Part shown: one piece after another, positions 55,643 through 62,455 of the stretch | Layout of the letters: every line of letters starts with the position of its first letter | How positions within the stretch are numbered: position 1 is the stretch's first letter | DNA from: Cupriavidus sp. YR651 | Lineage (GTDB): Bacteria; Pseudomonadota; Gammaproteobacteria; Burkholderiales; Burkholderiaceae | Assembly (NCBI RefSeq): GCF_900101625.1 | Contig: NZ_FMYZ01000001.1 | Span: 900,304 to 964,303, forward strand | DNA: 64,000 bases | Direction: 5' to 3' | Notes under the pieces: model-generated | Told to the model about the DNA's origin: nothing | The model's database searches: none | Seen by the model: only the letters and a program-made list of their open reading frames with translations | Position numbers and translations under genes: made by a program

Positions 55643-58558
55643 TCAGAGCGTGACGGCAAATCGCTCCGAGCCGGCTACCGACAAACCCGTACCCCGAGCA
55701 AACGGCACCGGTCCGCCAAACAGCGCGCCCTGCGCAAGATCCACCCCCATCTCCTGCAAGCGCGCGCGCATCGCATCGCAGGTCACAAACTCGGCGATCG
55801 TCTTCTTGCCCATCGCGTGACCGATTCGCTGGATCACCTCCACCATCACCGCGTTGACGGGATCCTCCAGCATGTCGCGTACAAAGCTGCCGTCGATCTT
55901 GAGGTAGGCCGCCGGCAAATGCTTCAGGTACGTGAACGACGACATCCCCGCGCCGAAATCATCGAGCGCGAACGCGCAGCCCAGGGCCTGCAGCTGCTGA
56001 ATGAACGCAGCCGCCTGCGCGAGATTGTTGATCGCCGCCGTCTCGGTGATTTCGAAGCAGATGCCGGACAGCGCGATGTCGTGGCGCTCGGCCTGGCGCC
56101 GTACGAATTCCGGAAAATGGTCGTCGGCGAGGGACGCGCCCGACAAGTTGATCGAGCACATCGCGATGTCGCCGGGCCGCCCGGCATGCACACGCCCCAA
56201 CGCGGCGAACGCCGTCTCCACGACCCAGCGGTCGATCATCGGCATCAGGTTGTAGCGCTCGCACGCAGGCACAAACGCCATCGGCGGCACCAGTTGCCCG
56301 CGCTCGTCGATCAGCCGCAGCAGCAGTTCGACATGGCGACCAGCGGGCGCAGCCGCCGGATTCAATGCGACGATGTCCTGCGAGTACAGGCAGAAACGCC
56401 CGGCGGCCAGCGCCGCGTGGATGCGGCTGACCCATTCCATCTCCCCATGCCGCGCCCGAACCACGCTGTCGTTGGTGTGATAGACCTGCACTCGGTTGCG
56501 GCCGCCCTCCTTGGCCATGTAGCACGCCGCGTCGGCCGCGCTCAAGGCCTCTTCAAGCTTGCCGGTGCTCTGGTCTAGGTTGACCAGGCCGATGCTGACG
56601 CCAAGCGTGAACGTCCGTTGCCGGTGGGCGTAGCGGAAGGTAGCAATGGCGCGCCGCAGCGCCTCGGCCACGCGCTCGCCATCGGCCGCCGCGCAATGCT
56701 CGAGCAGCACACCGAATTCGTCACCGCCCAGCCGCGCCAGCGTATCGCCCTTGCGCAACTGCTGGCGCATGACCTCGGCAATCTGCCGGATCAGTTCGTC
56801 ACCCGCCGCGTGGCCGCACGTGTCGTTGACCACCTTGAACTGATCGAGGTCGAGGTACATCAGAGTATGCGTGCAGGCCTCCTGACGGGCCCGCGTGATG
56901 GCTGTGGCCAGCCGACGCTCGAACTCCACGCGATTGACCAGTCCGGTCAGCGCATCGTGGCTTGCCTCGTGCGCCAGTTGCGCCGCGTGGGCGCGCTCCA
57001 TGCTGACATCGTGCAGCACAAGCACCACCCCAATCGCGTGCCCGCCCTTATCGCGGATCAGGGCGACAGACGGCTTTACCGCGACAAGCCCCCCGCCAGT
57101 GCGCCGGGAGAGCAGCATCACGGACTGGATAGGCCACCGGTCCTCCAGCGCGCGGGGCACCAGGTCAGACACCAGCGCGCGCGTGGCCTCGTCCTGCAGC
57201 GGGCAGACCTGGGCGAGGAAGCACCCCGCCGCCTCCGCATCGCTCCAGCCGGTCAGCCGTTCGGCCACGGGATTCAGCGACTGAATCCGCCCCCAGACGT
57301 CGGTGGTCACCACCGCATCGCCGATCGCTTGCAGCGTGACTTGCGCACGCTCCTTTTCGGCGAACAGTTGCGCTTCGGATCGCTTGCGGTCCGAAATATC
57401 GCTCAGCGATCCAGCCATCCGCACCGCCTTGCCCACGGCGCTCCGTACCATGCGACCCCGGGCACGCACCCATAGGTAACCGCCCGCCTTCTTGCGCAGA
57501 CGGAGTTCGACGTCGTAGGGCGAATTTTCTCGCACGTGACGCGACAACTGCCGGTCAAAATCGGCCATGTCAGAGGGATGCATCAGCGCCAGCAGCGTTT
57601 CGCGTGCGTGCGGCAGTTCGTTCTCGGCATACCCCAGCATTTCCGCGCAGCGGGCGGAGAAGTACAGCTCACCCCGATGCGGATGCCAATCCCAGAGGCC
57701 GTCGGAACTCCCAGCCACGGCCAGCTGGAGCCGCTCCTCGCTGCTCGCCAGCGCCGCGCGCAGTTGCCGTTCCTTGCGCATGATCCGCCGGGATAGCAGG
57801 CTTGCGCACAGCAGCAACAATGCCGTCATCGCCACGGTGCCAATCAGCAACAGGCCGCTTACGCGGTGGGACGCCTTGCCCAGGCTGTAGGAGAACGCCG
57901 CCTCCATCGGAGTGAGCTGCGCGTCGAGCTCCGTGATTTCGCGCTGCAGCGGCGCGAGGCAGGCATCGTCGCAACCAAGATCCTTCACACGCTCGCGCAG
58001 CCGTTGCGCCACGACGCTGAGGTTCTGGATTTCCGCGTCAGCCGCCGTCCAAACCGCGATGGCTTCATCGATTTCGGCCACGTCGCGGAAGTAGCGATAG
58101 AGCCGGATCATCCCCGGAATATCGTCTGGATGATTGCCGCCGATGATCAGGCCCTCCACCGCGCGGTCGCGATCAAAATCCGGACGGCGCTCGAGTTCGA
58201 GGCGCGCCTGCCGGTCGCCCAGCGGGCCGGCAATGGCCAGTTGGTAGGCGTGATATTCGGATTCCTGGCGGTTTTCGGCGTAGCGCAGCAGATGCATCAC
58301 GGCATCTTTCTGGCCCTTGGTCCAGAGGCTCTCCCCGGCCACGAAGGCGCGGGCTGACGACAGGACGTCCACGCTGGCAATACAGAACAATGCCAACGTC
58401 ATGACGACGGGGACGAACGGCCAGATGATGCGTAAGACGTGCTCATTGGCCGGCAGGGCGCCTCCAGCTTGCTGCATAGAAACTTCCCGCGCCGGCCTGG
58501 ACCCCGGCGCCATTGATGAAAGGGTCGGCGCCATCACAAGGTGACGCGACGCTTTCAT
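55643..58558 (-). CDS. membrane GGDEF-EAL cyclic-di-GMP protein with PAS domains
   Basis: A 971-residue protein. Two membrane segments (about 43-67 and 233-256) flank a periplasmic sensor region. Two PAS-like domains follow (about 272-395 and 405-525), then a GGDEF domain with intact GGDEF at 611-615, and an EAL domain at about 710-960. In the EAL domain the signature reads ELL (744-746); DDFGAG and the EITET Glu are kept. It could make or degrade cyclic di-GMP. The start is uncertain: ATG 58558 is listed, while ATG 58477 has GGGAAG upstream. It is convergent with the YqjK-like gene. Confidence 0.9.
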   Translation of the reverse strand: MKASRHLVMAPTLSSMAPGSRPAREVSMQQAGGALPANEHVLRIIWPFVPVVMTLALFCIASVDVLSSARAFVAGESLWTKGQKDAVMHLLRYAENRQESEYHAYQLAIAGPLGDRQARLELERRPDFDRDRAVEGLIIGGNHPDDIPGMIRLYRYFRDVAEIDEAIAVWTAADAEIQNLSVVAQRLRERVKDLGCDDACLAPLQREITELDAQLTPMEAAFSYSLGKASHRVSGLLLIGTVAMTALLLLCASLLSRRIMRKERQLRAALASSEERLQLAVAGSSDGLWDWHPHRGELYFSARCAEMLGYAENELPHARETLLALMHPSDMADFDRQLSRHVRENSPYDVELRLRKKAGGYLWVRARGRMVRSAVGKAVRMAGSLSDISDRKRSEAQLFAEKERAQVTLQAIGDAVVTTDVWGRIQSLNPVAERLTGWSDAEAAGCFLAQVCPLQDEATRALVSDLVPRALEDRWPIQSVMLLSRRTGGGLVAVKPSVALIRDKGGHAIGVVLVLHDVSMERAHAAQLAHEASHDALTGLVNRVEFERRLATAITRARQEACTHTLMYLDLDQFKVVNDTCGHAAGDELIRQIAEVMRQQLRKGDTLARLGGDEFGVLLEHCAAADGERVAEALRRAIATFRYAHRQRTFTLGVSIGLVNLDQSTGKLEEALSAADAACYMAKEGGRNRVQVYHTNDSVVRARHGEMEWVSRIHAALAAGRFCLYSQDIVALNPAAAPAGRHVELLLRLIDERGQLVPPMAFVPACERYNLMPMIDRWVVETAFAALGRVHAGRPGDIAMCSINLSGASLADDHFPEFVRRQAERHDIALSGICFEITETAAINNLAQAAAFIQQLQALGCAFALDDFGAGMSSFTYLKHLPAAYLKIDGSFVRDMLEDPVNAVMVEVIQRIGHAMGKKTIAEFVTCDAMRARLQEMGVDLAQGALFGGPVPFARGTGLSVAGSERFAVTL

Positions 58559-58646
58559 TCTCGATGAGCACGGTGGCGGTGTCTCTACCTCAGACTGGTT
58601 AATCGGGAGCCATCACGGCGGCACGGGGAAGACAGGCAGCCGCGCC

Positions 58647-59558
58647 CTAACCTGTGGCAAAGATCACGGCCAACAGCACGCCGTTGAGCAGCAGCAGTCC
58701 CCCGAGGACGAACGCGATCGGTGGGGCGCCCCTGAGCCGCGCGACGATTGCCGTCACGCCCGTCGGCCATTGCACGCGCCGGCGCGTCAGCACCCAATCC
58801 AGGCCGACGCCAAGCGCGATCAGCGGCGCCAGCTGCGCGAGCCACGCCAGGCCAACCGGGGGTGCCCAGGCAGCACGCTCGCGTCCGCGCTCGACCAGTG
58901 CCGGCGCATCGGGCGCCAGACGCAAAGCCCGCATGTCATGCGCGGATGCAAGCGGCGTCGAGGGCATGGCGGAGGTCTCCATCAAGGGCGATGGTGATGG
59001 CGATGACCATGTCAGCGATGGCGCGACGCTATCCGGCGTCGGCGACATCGGTGGTATCGGCGACATCGATACCTGTACCTCCTCTCGCATGGGCTGCTCG
59101 CTTGCCGACTTGCCCTCGGGCATGCCTTGCCCCGGTGCGACTAATGGCTTCCTGGAAGGCTGAACGGGATTGGCGGCAAGCCTTCTCGTGACGGCCTGCC
59201 GCTGCCAGTCAGCAAAGACTTGGTCCACGCATTTGACGGTCGTACAGGCATCCCGCTTCCTGCGCCACGCCAGGACTTCCGAGGGGCGGATCTTGCCCGC
59301 GTTGAGCATATGGCGCTGGTCGGCATAAATGCGCTCGTACGCCACGTTGAGCATGGCGTAGTCGCAGATCAGGCGTTCGGCGGGTGGGCGCCTGTCCGCA
59401 TGTCTTGCGCACAGCGGGCCACCGGCAATCGAATCGTCGCAACGGACCGTGGTCGAATGCAGCGACGATTTGCAGGAGATATCGGACGCCTGCGCGCTGG
59501 CGCCAACGAAAAGACCCAAGACAATGAGAGGGGCCAGACGGCCCATGAGCCGGTTCAT
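58647..59558 (-). CDS. secreted LprI/DUF1311-like protein with C-terminal membrane segments
   Basis: A 303-residue protein. A signal peptide (about 1-24) leads to a Cys-rich domain (Cys29, Cys40, Cys50, Cys65, then RRKRDACTTVKCVDQVFADWQRQ) that resembles the LprI/DUF1311 lysozyme-inhibitor-like family. A Pro/Ser/Met-rich linker (about 135-200) and two hydrophobic segments (about 235-255 and 280-300) follow. The membrane-bound form is unusual for the family. Function is unproven. It is the last chromosomal gene before the tRNA-Lys scar. Confidence 0.72.
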   Translation of the reverse strand: MNRLMGRLAPLIVLGLFVGASAQASDISCKSSLHSTTVRCDDSIAGGPLCARHADRRPPAERLICDYAMLNVAYERIYADQRHMLNAGKIRPSEVLAWRRKRDACTTVKCVDQVFADWQRQAVTRRLAANPVQPSRKPLVAPGQGMPEGKSASEQPMREEVQVSMSPIPPMSPTPDSVAPSLTWSSPSPSPLMETSAMPSTPLASAHDMRALRLAPDAPALVERGRERAAWAPPVGLAWLAQLAPLIALGVGLDWVLTRRRVQWPTGVTAIVARLRGAPPIAFVLGGLLLLNGVLLAVIFATG

Positions 59559-59851
59559 GTCTTCTCATCGATATCTGGATTGAGCGACGAGGTCCCGCGC
59601 GGATGAGACCAGTATTGTGCGCCGATCGTGCAGATGCAACGTGCGCTGGAATACGTAAGACATCAACGCGCTGGCAGGGCGTGGCACCTGGCGGTGTTGG
59701 CGATGGGCCACAGGCGTACGCGTGCCGCTGCCATTGGGTCCGGCCCATGTCAGAGGCGTTGATAGCCGGGCTGGAGAGTGTGATTCCGGAAGAATCCGGC
59801 AGATGCCAGTGAACGCCGGCAAGCGCAGATTCTGCTCAGCCAGAATGCAAA
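59559..59851. other. spacer between LprI-like gene and tRNA terminator
   Basis: About 290 bp with no convincing gene. It contains the promoter region of the LprI-like gene on the minus strand. Confidence 0.4.
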
Positions 59852-59881
59852 AAAGGCGTAGCGGTTGCCCGCTACGCCTTT
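59852..59881 (-). terminator. tRNA-Lys terminator
   Basis: AAAGGCGTAGCGG (59852-59864) pairs perfectly over 13 bp with 59869-59881, with a 4-nt loop. On the minus strand it is followed by T6. It lies 8 bp after the tRNA-Lys CCA end and is the tRNA's own terminator, so the scar keeps the native 3' flank. Confidence 0.88.
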
Positions 59882-59889
59882 CGCAAAAC

Positions 59890-59936
59890 TGGTGGGTCGT
59901 GCGTGACTCGAACACGCGACCAACGGATTAAAAGTC
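59890..59936 (-). tRNA. tRNA-Lys(TTT) 3' fragment, partial gene at an attachment site
   Basis: Read on the minus strand this is nucleotides 30-76 of a tRNA-Lys: the end of the anticodon stem, the loop CTTTTAA with anticodon TTT, the variable region, a full T-arm (GCGTG-TTCGAGT-CACGC), the acceptor 3' strand and an encoded CCA. At 59937 the sequence departs at once from any tRNA: the D-arm and 5' acceptor strand are missing. The fragment cannot make a tRNA. A 3' remnant beside its native terminator is what is left on the chromosome when an element integrates in the anticodon loop and supplies a new 3' end to the tRNA at the other junction. The intact copy should lie to the right. Confidence 0.9.
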
Positions 59937-59963
59937 AATTACCATCCACGGCGGGTCCCGAAA

Positions 59964-60017
59964 GACTACACAGGACTACACCACAACACAAGCCATTTGG
60001 CCACCTTGGGGCTACAC
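59964..60017. repeat. GACTACAC direct repeats beside the attachment site
   Basis: GACTACAC occurs at 59964-59971 and 59974-59981, 10 bp apart, with a related GGCTACAC ending at 60017. They lie 28-80 bp inside the element and could be arm-type sites for an integrase or excisionase. The rest of 59937-60148 has no convincing gene. Confidence 0.4.
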
Positions 60018-60148
60018 CAGATTGCCCAGCATTTCACCCGAGTTCCGGCAGATTTCCGGCAGTCACAGGCGCTGAACACCGGTACATATTTTGCCGGTCC
60101 GCTTCGGTTGGTTGCTTGCGGAGCAGCTTCGCAAAGCGGTCGTCGAGT

Positions 60149-60664
60149 TCAATCATGCACTACCTCGCGCAGCACCTTCTTTGCCTCATTGCGCCAACGG
60201 GCCCCGCCCGGAGGATCCAACCTTGGGACTAGTGGCAAACCATCTGCCACGATCTCGACGAACGGCCAACCACGTTGGCTCATCCTCCGAAGCAGCACCC
60301 TCGATGAAACTTCATCGGTCCCAACCCCCAACTCAAGCAGTTGAATACGTGGCGTATTATGCACATATTCAACAACACCGCAATCCCGTTTCTCGTCGTA
60401 GTAGGTCTCATAGAACTGATCGTAGTAGGGATCAGCCTCCGCGATCGCAATTGAACGACTGCGACGACCAACAAACTCGGCGACCTTTCGCTCCAACCTA
60501 ACGATCCCTCGCAGGCTAGGGGCAGTCTCGCCCCTCAAATATTCGCTCAGCAGTTGTCCTAGAGGGTTCCCCGGCAACCCCAAGCGCTCCTCAATGGAGA
60601 CACGACTCATCCCACGGGCCATTCCGTACTCAATGGCCTCTTCGGCCAATGCTTGCGCTGCCAC
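60149..60664 (-). CDS. unrecognised protein next to the attachment site
   Basis: A 171-residue soluble protein with no recognised domain. The N-terminal part (GMSRVSIEERLGLPGNPLGQLLSEYLRGE) looks helical and could hold a DNA-binding motif; the middle is rich in Tyr/Asp (ADPYYDQFYETYYDEKRD). No signal peptide or membrane segment is seen. The start is uncertain: GTG 60664 is listed, the frame stays open to about 60724 without an ATG, and ATG 60619 is a shorter option. It reads toward the attachment site, where integrase or excisionase genes are often found, but it has no integrase catalytic motif. Confidence 0.6.
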   Translation of the reverse strand: MAAQALAEEAIEYGMARGMSRVSIEERLGLPGNPLGQLLSEYLRGETAPSLRGIVRLERKVAEFVGRRSRSIAIAEADPYYDQFYETYYDEKRDCGVVEYVHNTPRIQLLELGVGTDEVSSRVLLRRMSQRGWPFVEIVADGLPLVPRLDPPGGARWRNEAKKVLREVVHD

Positions 60665-60787
60665 CCGGCGTGCGCTGGTTATGTTGGTTTTCAGGTCAGC
60701 CCCTGCAATGAACAGAAATTCGCCTTAGACGTTGCACCCACTAGCCGCAAAGATACCTAGAAATGTCAGAACATTACAGGGTGTCCC

Positions 60788-61114
60788 ATGGACTTTCGAG
60801 TTTTATTTGCAGGGATGGACTCCGCCGCGTGTATCGATACACGTGAGCTCGCATTGCTGCTACGTACCACTGAGAAAAACATTGTGGTGATGAAGAGCCG
60901 CGGCCAGCTGCCACCTACGGCGTTTCCGAGCCGAAGACTCAATCGCTGGCTTGTAGGCACCGTGCGGGGCTGGTTGCAGCAAGGAAGTGAGGCACTCGCT
61001 CAAGATGCCCAAGGCTCAGACCTCTCTAACAGCGAGAGAGCGATGGAAAGTCCCGCGCTACCTGTCAATGTTCGACGCATCGGTCGGCCAAGAAAGAACA
61101 GCGCACCCATCTGA
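60788..61114 (+). CDS. AlpA/MerR-like HTH protein with AT-hook tail
   Basis: A 108-residue putative DNA-binding protein. CIDTRELALLLRTTEKNIVVMKSRGQLPPTAFPSRRLNRWLVGTVRGWLQQ reads as a winged helix-turn-helix of the AlpA/excisionase type. The C-terminus RRIGRPRKN contains a GRPRK AT-hook-like motif. It ends 9 bp before the rep gene, so it may regulate replication or be an excisionase-like factor. ATG 60788 is listed; ATG 60815 would drop nine residues. Neither has a strong ribosome-binding site. Confidence 0.7.
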   Translation: MDFRVLFAGMDSAACIDTRELALLLRTTEKNIVVMKSRGQLPPTAFPSRRLNRWLVGTVRGWLQQGSEALAQDAQGSDLSNSERAMESPALPVNVRRIGRPRKNSAPI

Positions 61115-61123
61115 GCGCCAATA

Positions 61124-61873
61124 GTGACAGACGGCTATTTTTGGCAACGCACGGAAGACGAGCGACACCTGTCCGAGCGGCATGTGACGCTCCATAACAA
61201 CCTGGTGGCGTCATCGCATGGGCTCAAGACCTTGGCTGAGCAACGAGTTGTGAAATCCTGTGCCGCAAAGCTCGATTCGGTGCGCACGGATCAAGGGCGA
61301 TACAAGATCAAGCTAACTGCCGCTGAATATGCGGAGACGTTCGGGCTCGATATCAATACTGCTTATGAACAACTCAGAGCGGTGTCGGAATCCCTGCTGG
61401 AACGCGTAATCCATCGTGAGGAGCGCACGCACCGCGGCATAAAGGTGCATCAGGATCATTGGGTAAGCGGCGTAACCTATTTCCAGCGCGAAGCATGGGT
61501 CGAACTGCGTTTCAGTCATGAAGCAACGCCATACTTGGTGGCTCTTCGCGGCAACCACACCACATACCTTCTGAAACAGGCCGCAGGCCTGCGGTCCATC
61601 TACTCATGGCGACTGCTGGAAATGCTAATGCGCTTCAAGGACACGGGCTGGTATCAAGTCGAGGTTGAAGCCTTCTCCAAGGCAATCGACGCCAAGGCGA
61701 GCCATACAAGGAATTTCAACGATCTCAGGCGATGGATCATCGAGCCGGCAATCAAGGAGTTGAAAGAGAAAGACGCTTGGCATATCACCTGGAGCGCGAT
61801 CAAGACCGGCCGCAAGGTCACGGCCTTGCGCTTTGCCTTCAAACGCGACCCCCAAATCCGGCTGGAACTTTGA
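61124..61873 (+). CDS. Rep_3-family plasmid replication initiator
   Basis: A 249-residue initiator of the Rep_3 (RepB/RepE-like) family. Two winged-helix halves are expected. Family features visible are HVTLHNNLV near the N-terminus, LKQAAGLRSIYSWRLLEMLMRFKDTG, and FNDLRRWIIEPAIKELKEKDAWHITWSAIKTGRKVTALRFAF, which corresponds to the conserved second winged helix. It would bind iterons and open an origin. The start is GTG 61124, nine bases after the HTH gene. Iteron-like repeats follow directly after the stop, as in many iteron plasmids. The protein is complete, so it may be functional. Confidence 0.9.
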   Translation: MTDGYFWQRTEDERHLSERHVTLHNNLVASSHGLKTLAEQRVVKSCAAKLDSVRTDQGRYKIKLTAAEYAETFGLDINTAYEQLRAVSESLLERVIHREERTHRGIKVHQDHWVSGVTYFQREAWVELRFSHEATPYLVALRGNHTTYLLKQAAGLRSIYSWRLLEMLMRFKDTGWYQVEVEAFSKAIDAKASHTRNFNDLRRWIIEPAIKELKEKDAWHITWSAIKTGRKVTALRFAFKRDPQIRLEL

Positions 61874-61883
61874 CTATGAAAGC

Positions 61884-62110
61884 TGTGGACAACACCCTGC
61901 TTTTCTCTCATTTCGGCTGTGGAAAATCCCCGGCTTGTCTCTCATTTCGCCCGGTTGATCTCCCGTTCGCCCGGCTTCTCTCGCATTTGCCCCGGGTTCT
62001 CTCTCAATAGCGCCCTGCAAAGCGTTACCTGGCGTGGGTTCTAGGACTTACAAACGTCTACAAACGTATTACAAACTGCGTCGTTGCGTCCGGTCTGTGG
62101 AAAACCTCAG
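61884..62110. other. candidate iteron-type replication origin
   Basis: Immediately after rep, copies of TCTCTCATTTCGCCCGG-like repeats start at 61904, 61938, 61959, 61978 and 61998, the last four with 19-21 bp steps. TACAAACGT-type repeats lie at 62049, 62059 and 62070, one helical turn apart. DnaA-box-like sites are at 61884-61892 (TTGTCCACA on the minus strand), 61918-61926 and 62096-62104 (both TTTTCCACA on the minus strand). This combination is what iteron-controlled plasmid origins carry. Function is inferred. Confidence 0.72.
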
Positions 62111-62117
62111 CAGTCGT

Positions 62118-62206
62118 GCGCTGGGCTGCTCAAGTCGCAGCAGATGCATCGACACGTGCGGTGGTAGTTGTGGGATTGACAGTGTGCTCACCTTCGAGCC
62201 CAGCGC
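62118..62206. repeat. 10-bp perfect inverted repeat beside the origin
   Basis: GCGCTGGGCT (62118-62127) and AGCCCAGCGC (62197-62206) are separated by 69 bp. It may be a control or partition-like site; no gene is found in 62110-62290. Confidence 0.4.
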
Positions 62207-62291
62207 TTTGGCACACGGGAAAGGCTTCAACCTAGTTCATTGTCGGCACCGAACGGTGTAACAGATTGGTCCGCAACCTCGCAGCAGGCCC

Positions 62292-62402
62292 GATGCCATC
62301 TTCATCGCCGCCTTCGCCGGCTGGCAGGATGGCTACCAGCTCGGCGTCCGCTTCGATCTCGCCCTCCCAGCCAAGCAGCGTTCCCACATGGCACGGGCGT
62401 GA
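62292..62402 (+). pseudogene. possible gene fragment before the KAP NTPase stop
   Basis: One plus-strand frame, ending at TGA 62402, reads DAIFIAAFAGWQDGYQLGVR and continues for about 15 residues, a protein-like composition, but it has no start codon after an upstream stop. It may be the 3' remnant of a lost gene. The evidence is composition only. Confidence 0.25.
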
Positions 62403-62455
62403 AGCCCCTGGAGATGGCCGGGGGGAGCCGATGGCGGCTTCCAGAGCTGCCAATG

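Noticed and set aside
59903..60232. Plus-strand frame across the tRNA-Lys fragment
   Set aside because: Its start is an antisense reading of the tRNA; such frames over tRNA genes are a known false-call pattern, and no ribosome-binding site is present.
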